Assembly (NCBI GenBank): GCA_029973955.1
Contig: JARKQJ010000051.1
Location: 27,154 to 91,153 of the forward strand
Length of the DNA: 64,000 bases
Reading direction: 5' to 3'
From: Paludibaculum sp.
GTDB taxonomy: Bacteria > Acidobacteriota > Terriglobia > Bryobacterales > Bryobacteraceae
Shown here: positions 63,081-64,000 of the stretch, piece after piece
How the letters are laid out: every line of letters starts with the position of its first letter
Position numbering within the stretch: the stretch's first letter is position 1
Notes under the pieces: generated by a model
What the model saw: only the letters and a program-made list of their open reading frames with translations
What the model was told of the DNA's origin: nothing
Database searches by the model: none
Program-made: the position numbers and the translations under genes

Positions 63081-64000
63081 TTGCGCCTCCGCCTCCGCAT
63101 CACCGGCGCCGTTCAGGGTGTGGGTTTCCGCCCTCACGTCTTCCGTCTCGCCACCCAGGCCCATCTCACCGGCTTCGTCCTCAACTCCCCCCAAGGCGTC
63201 CAAATCGAAATCCAAGGCCCCAAGAACGCCATAGAAACCTTCGAATCCACCCTGAAAGCAAGCCCCCCCCCCAACGCCGTAGTCGCCACCTTCACCACCG
63301 AACCCATCCCCGACCAACCCACGCAATCCTTCGAGGTCCGCCAAAGCGCCAACACCGGCCAGCCCGCCGCCTACCTCCTCCCCGACCTCGCCATCTGCCC
63401 CCCCTGCCTCGCCGACATCCGCAACCCCCACGACCGCCGCCACCTCTACCCCTTCACCTCCTGCACTCACTGCGGACCCCGCTACTCCATCGTCGAATCC
63501 CTCCCCTACGACCGCCCCCGCACCGCAATGCGGCACTTCCCCCAATGCCCCGAGTGCCACAAAGAGTACACCAACCCCAACAACCGCCGTTTCCACGCCC
63601 AAACCAACTGCTGCCCTGATTGCGGTCCCCAACTCGAACTCCGCACACCCACCGGCCCCGAAGCCGCAAAGCACGCAGCCCTCCAAGCCGCCGTCCAAGC
63701 CATCCGCGACGGCCGCATCCTCGCCCTCAAAGGCATCGGAGGCTTCCATCTCATCTGCGACGCCCGCAACAAGGCCGCCATCGAGACCCTCCGCCACCGC
63801 AAGCGCCGCCCCACGAAGCCCTTCGCCGTGATGTTCCCCCATCACCCCGAACCCCTCCTCCACACCCCGCAGTCCCCCATCGTCCTCGTCGAAAACGAAA
63901 CGAACCTCCCCCAGGAACTCGCCCCCGGCAACCCCTTCCTCGGCGTGATGATTCCCTACTCGCCCCTCCACGCCCTCCTCCTCGACCAACTCGAAGCTCC
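63081..64000 (+). CDS. hypF: Carbamoyltransferase HypF, N-terminal part (continues beyond right edge)
   Basis: TTG at 63081: LRLRLRITGAVQGVGFRPHVFRLATQAHLTGFV (acylphosphatase domain), CPPCLADIRNPHDRRHLYPFTSCTHCG and CPECHKEYTNPNNRRFHAQTNCCPDCG zinc fingers, YrdC-like ILALKGIGGFHLICDA. Not in the ORF track because no stop lies in the window. Confidence 0.92.
   Translation, partial: MRLRLRITGAVQGVGFRPHVFRLATQAHLTGFVLNSPQGVQIEIQGPKNAIETFESTLKASPPPNAVVATFTTEPIPDQPTQSFEVRQSANTGQPAAYLLPDLAICPPCLADIRNPHDRRHLYPFTSCTHCGPRYSIVESLPYDRPRTAMRHFPQCPECHKEYTNPNNRRFHAQTNCCPDCGPQLELRTPTGPEAAKHAALQAAVQAIRDGRILALKGIGGFHLICDARNKAAIETLRHRKRRPTKPFAVMFPHHPEPLLHTPQSPIVLVENETNLPQELAPGNPFLGVMIPYSPLHALLLDQLEA

Noticed and set aside
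63075-63989. 304-aa minus-strand ORF
   Set aside because: Gly/Val-rich shadow of hypF, whose acylphosphatase and zinc-finger motifs are on the plus strand.

Overview
GC-rich bacterial chromosomal window with a gene content that looks acidobacterial (Solibacteres/Bryobacterales-like): an ADOP-type FtsX/MacB permease, a VWFA-related Acidobacterial-domain protein, an Oar-like carboxypeptidase-regulatory/TonB receptor, a membrane-tethered wHTH-TPR regulator and many secreted glycoside hydrolases. The taxonomy is inferred from gene content only. Core functions are mgtA (5' end of the gene only, runs off the left edge), metX-metW, eno, gpmA, two threonine synthase-like genes, thpR-plsY-gpsA, an ECF sigma/zf-HC2 anti-sigma/DUF3106 cluster, tRNA-Arg(TCT) and hypF (runs off the right edge). 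mgtA and hypF are absent from the supplied ORF track because they lack one end. Accessory content includes a sulfatase, GH31, GH28-like and GH29 enzymes with a sugar isomerase, a sialidase, CotH, an M14 peptidase, an orphan permease pair, and a TA-rich right end (ParD with truncated ParE, AbrB-Doc, MNT-HEPN). The most notable observations are: two TA modules with intact antitoxins but decayed toxins, one keeping a clean palindromic operator; a precise 4-bp TTCC tandem duplication that frameshifts the TonB receptor; a truncated and frameshifted TPR gene; a regulator / secreted receiver-like lipoprotein / outer-membrane protein operon of unknown function; a 1247-aa orphan secreted protein; and a strong plus-strand C>G skew over the right two thirds of the window that does not follow gene orientation. 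No rRNA, CRISPR array or transposon was found.
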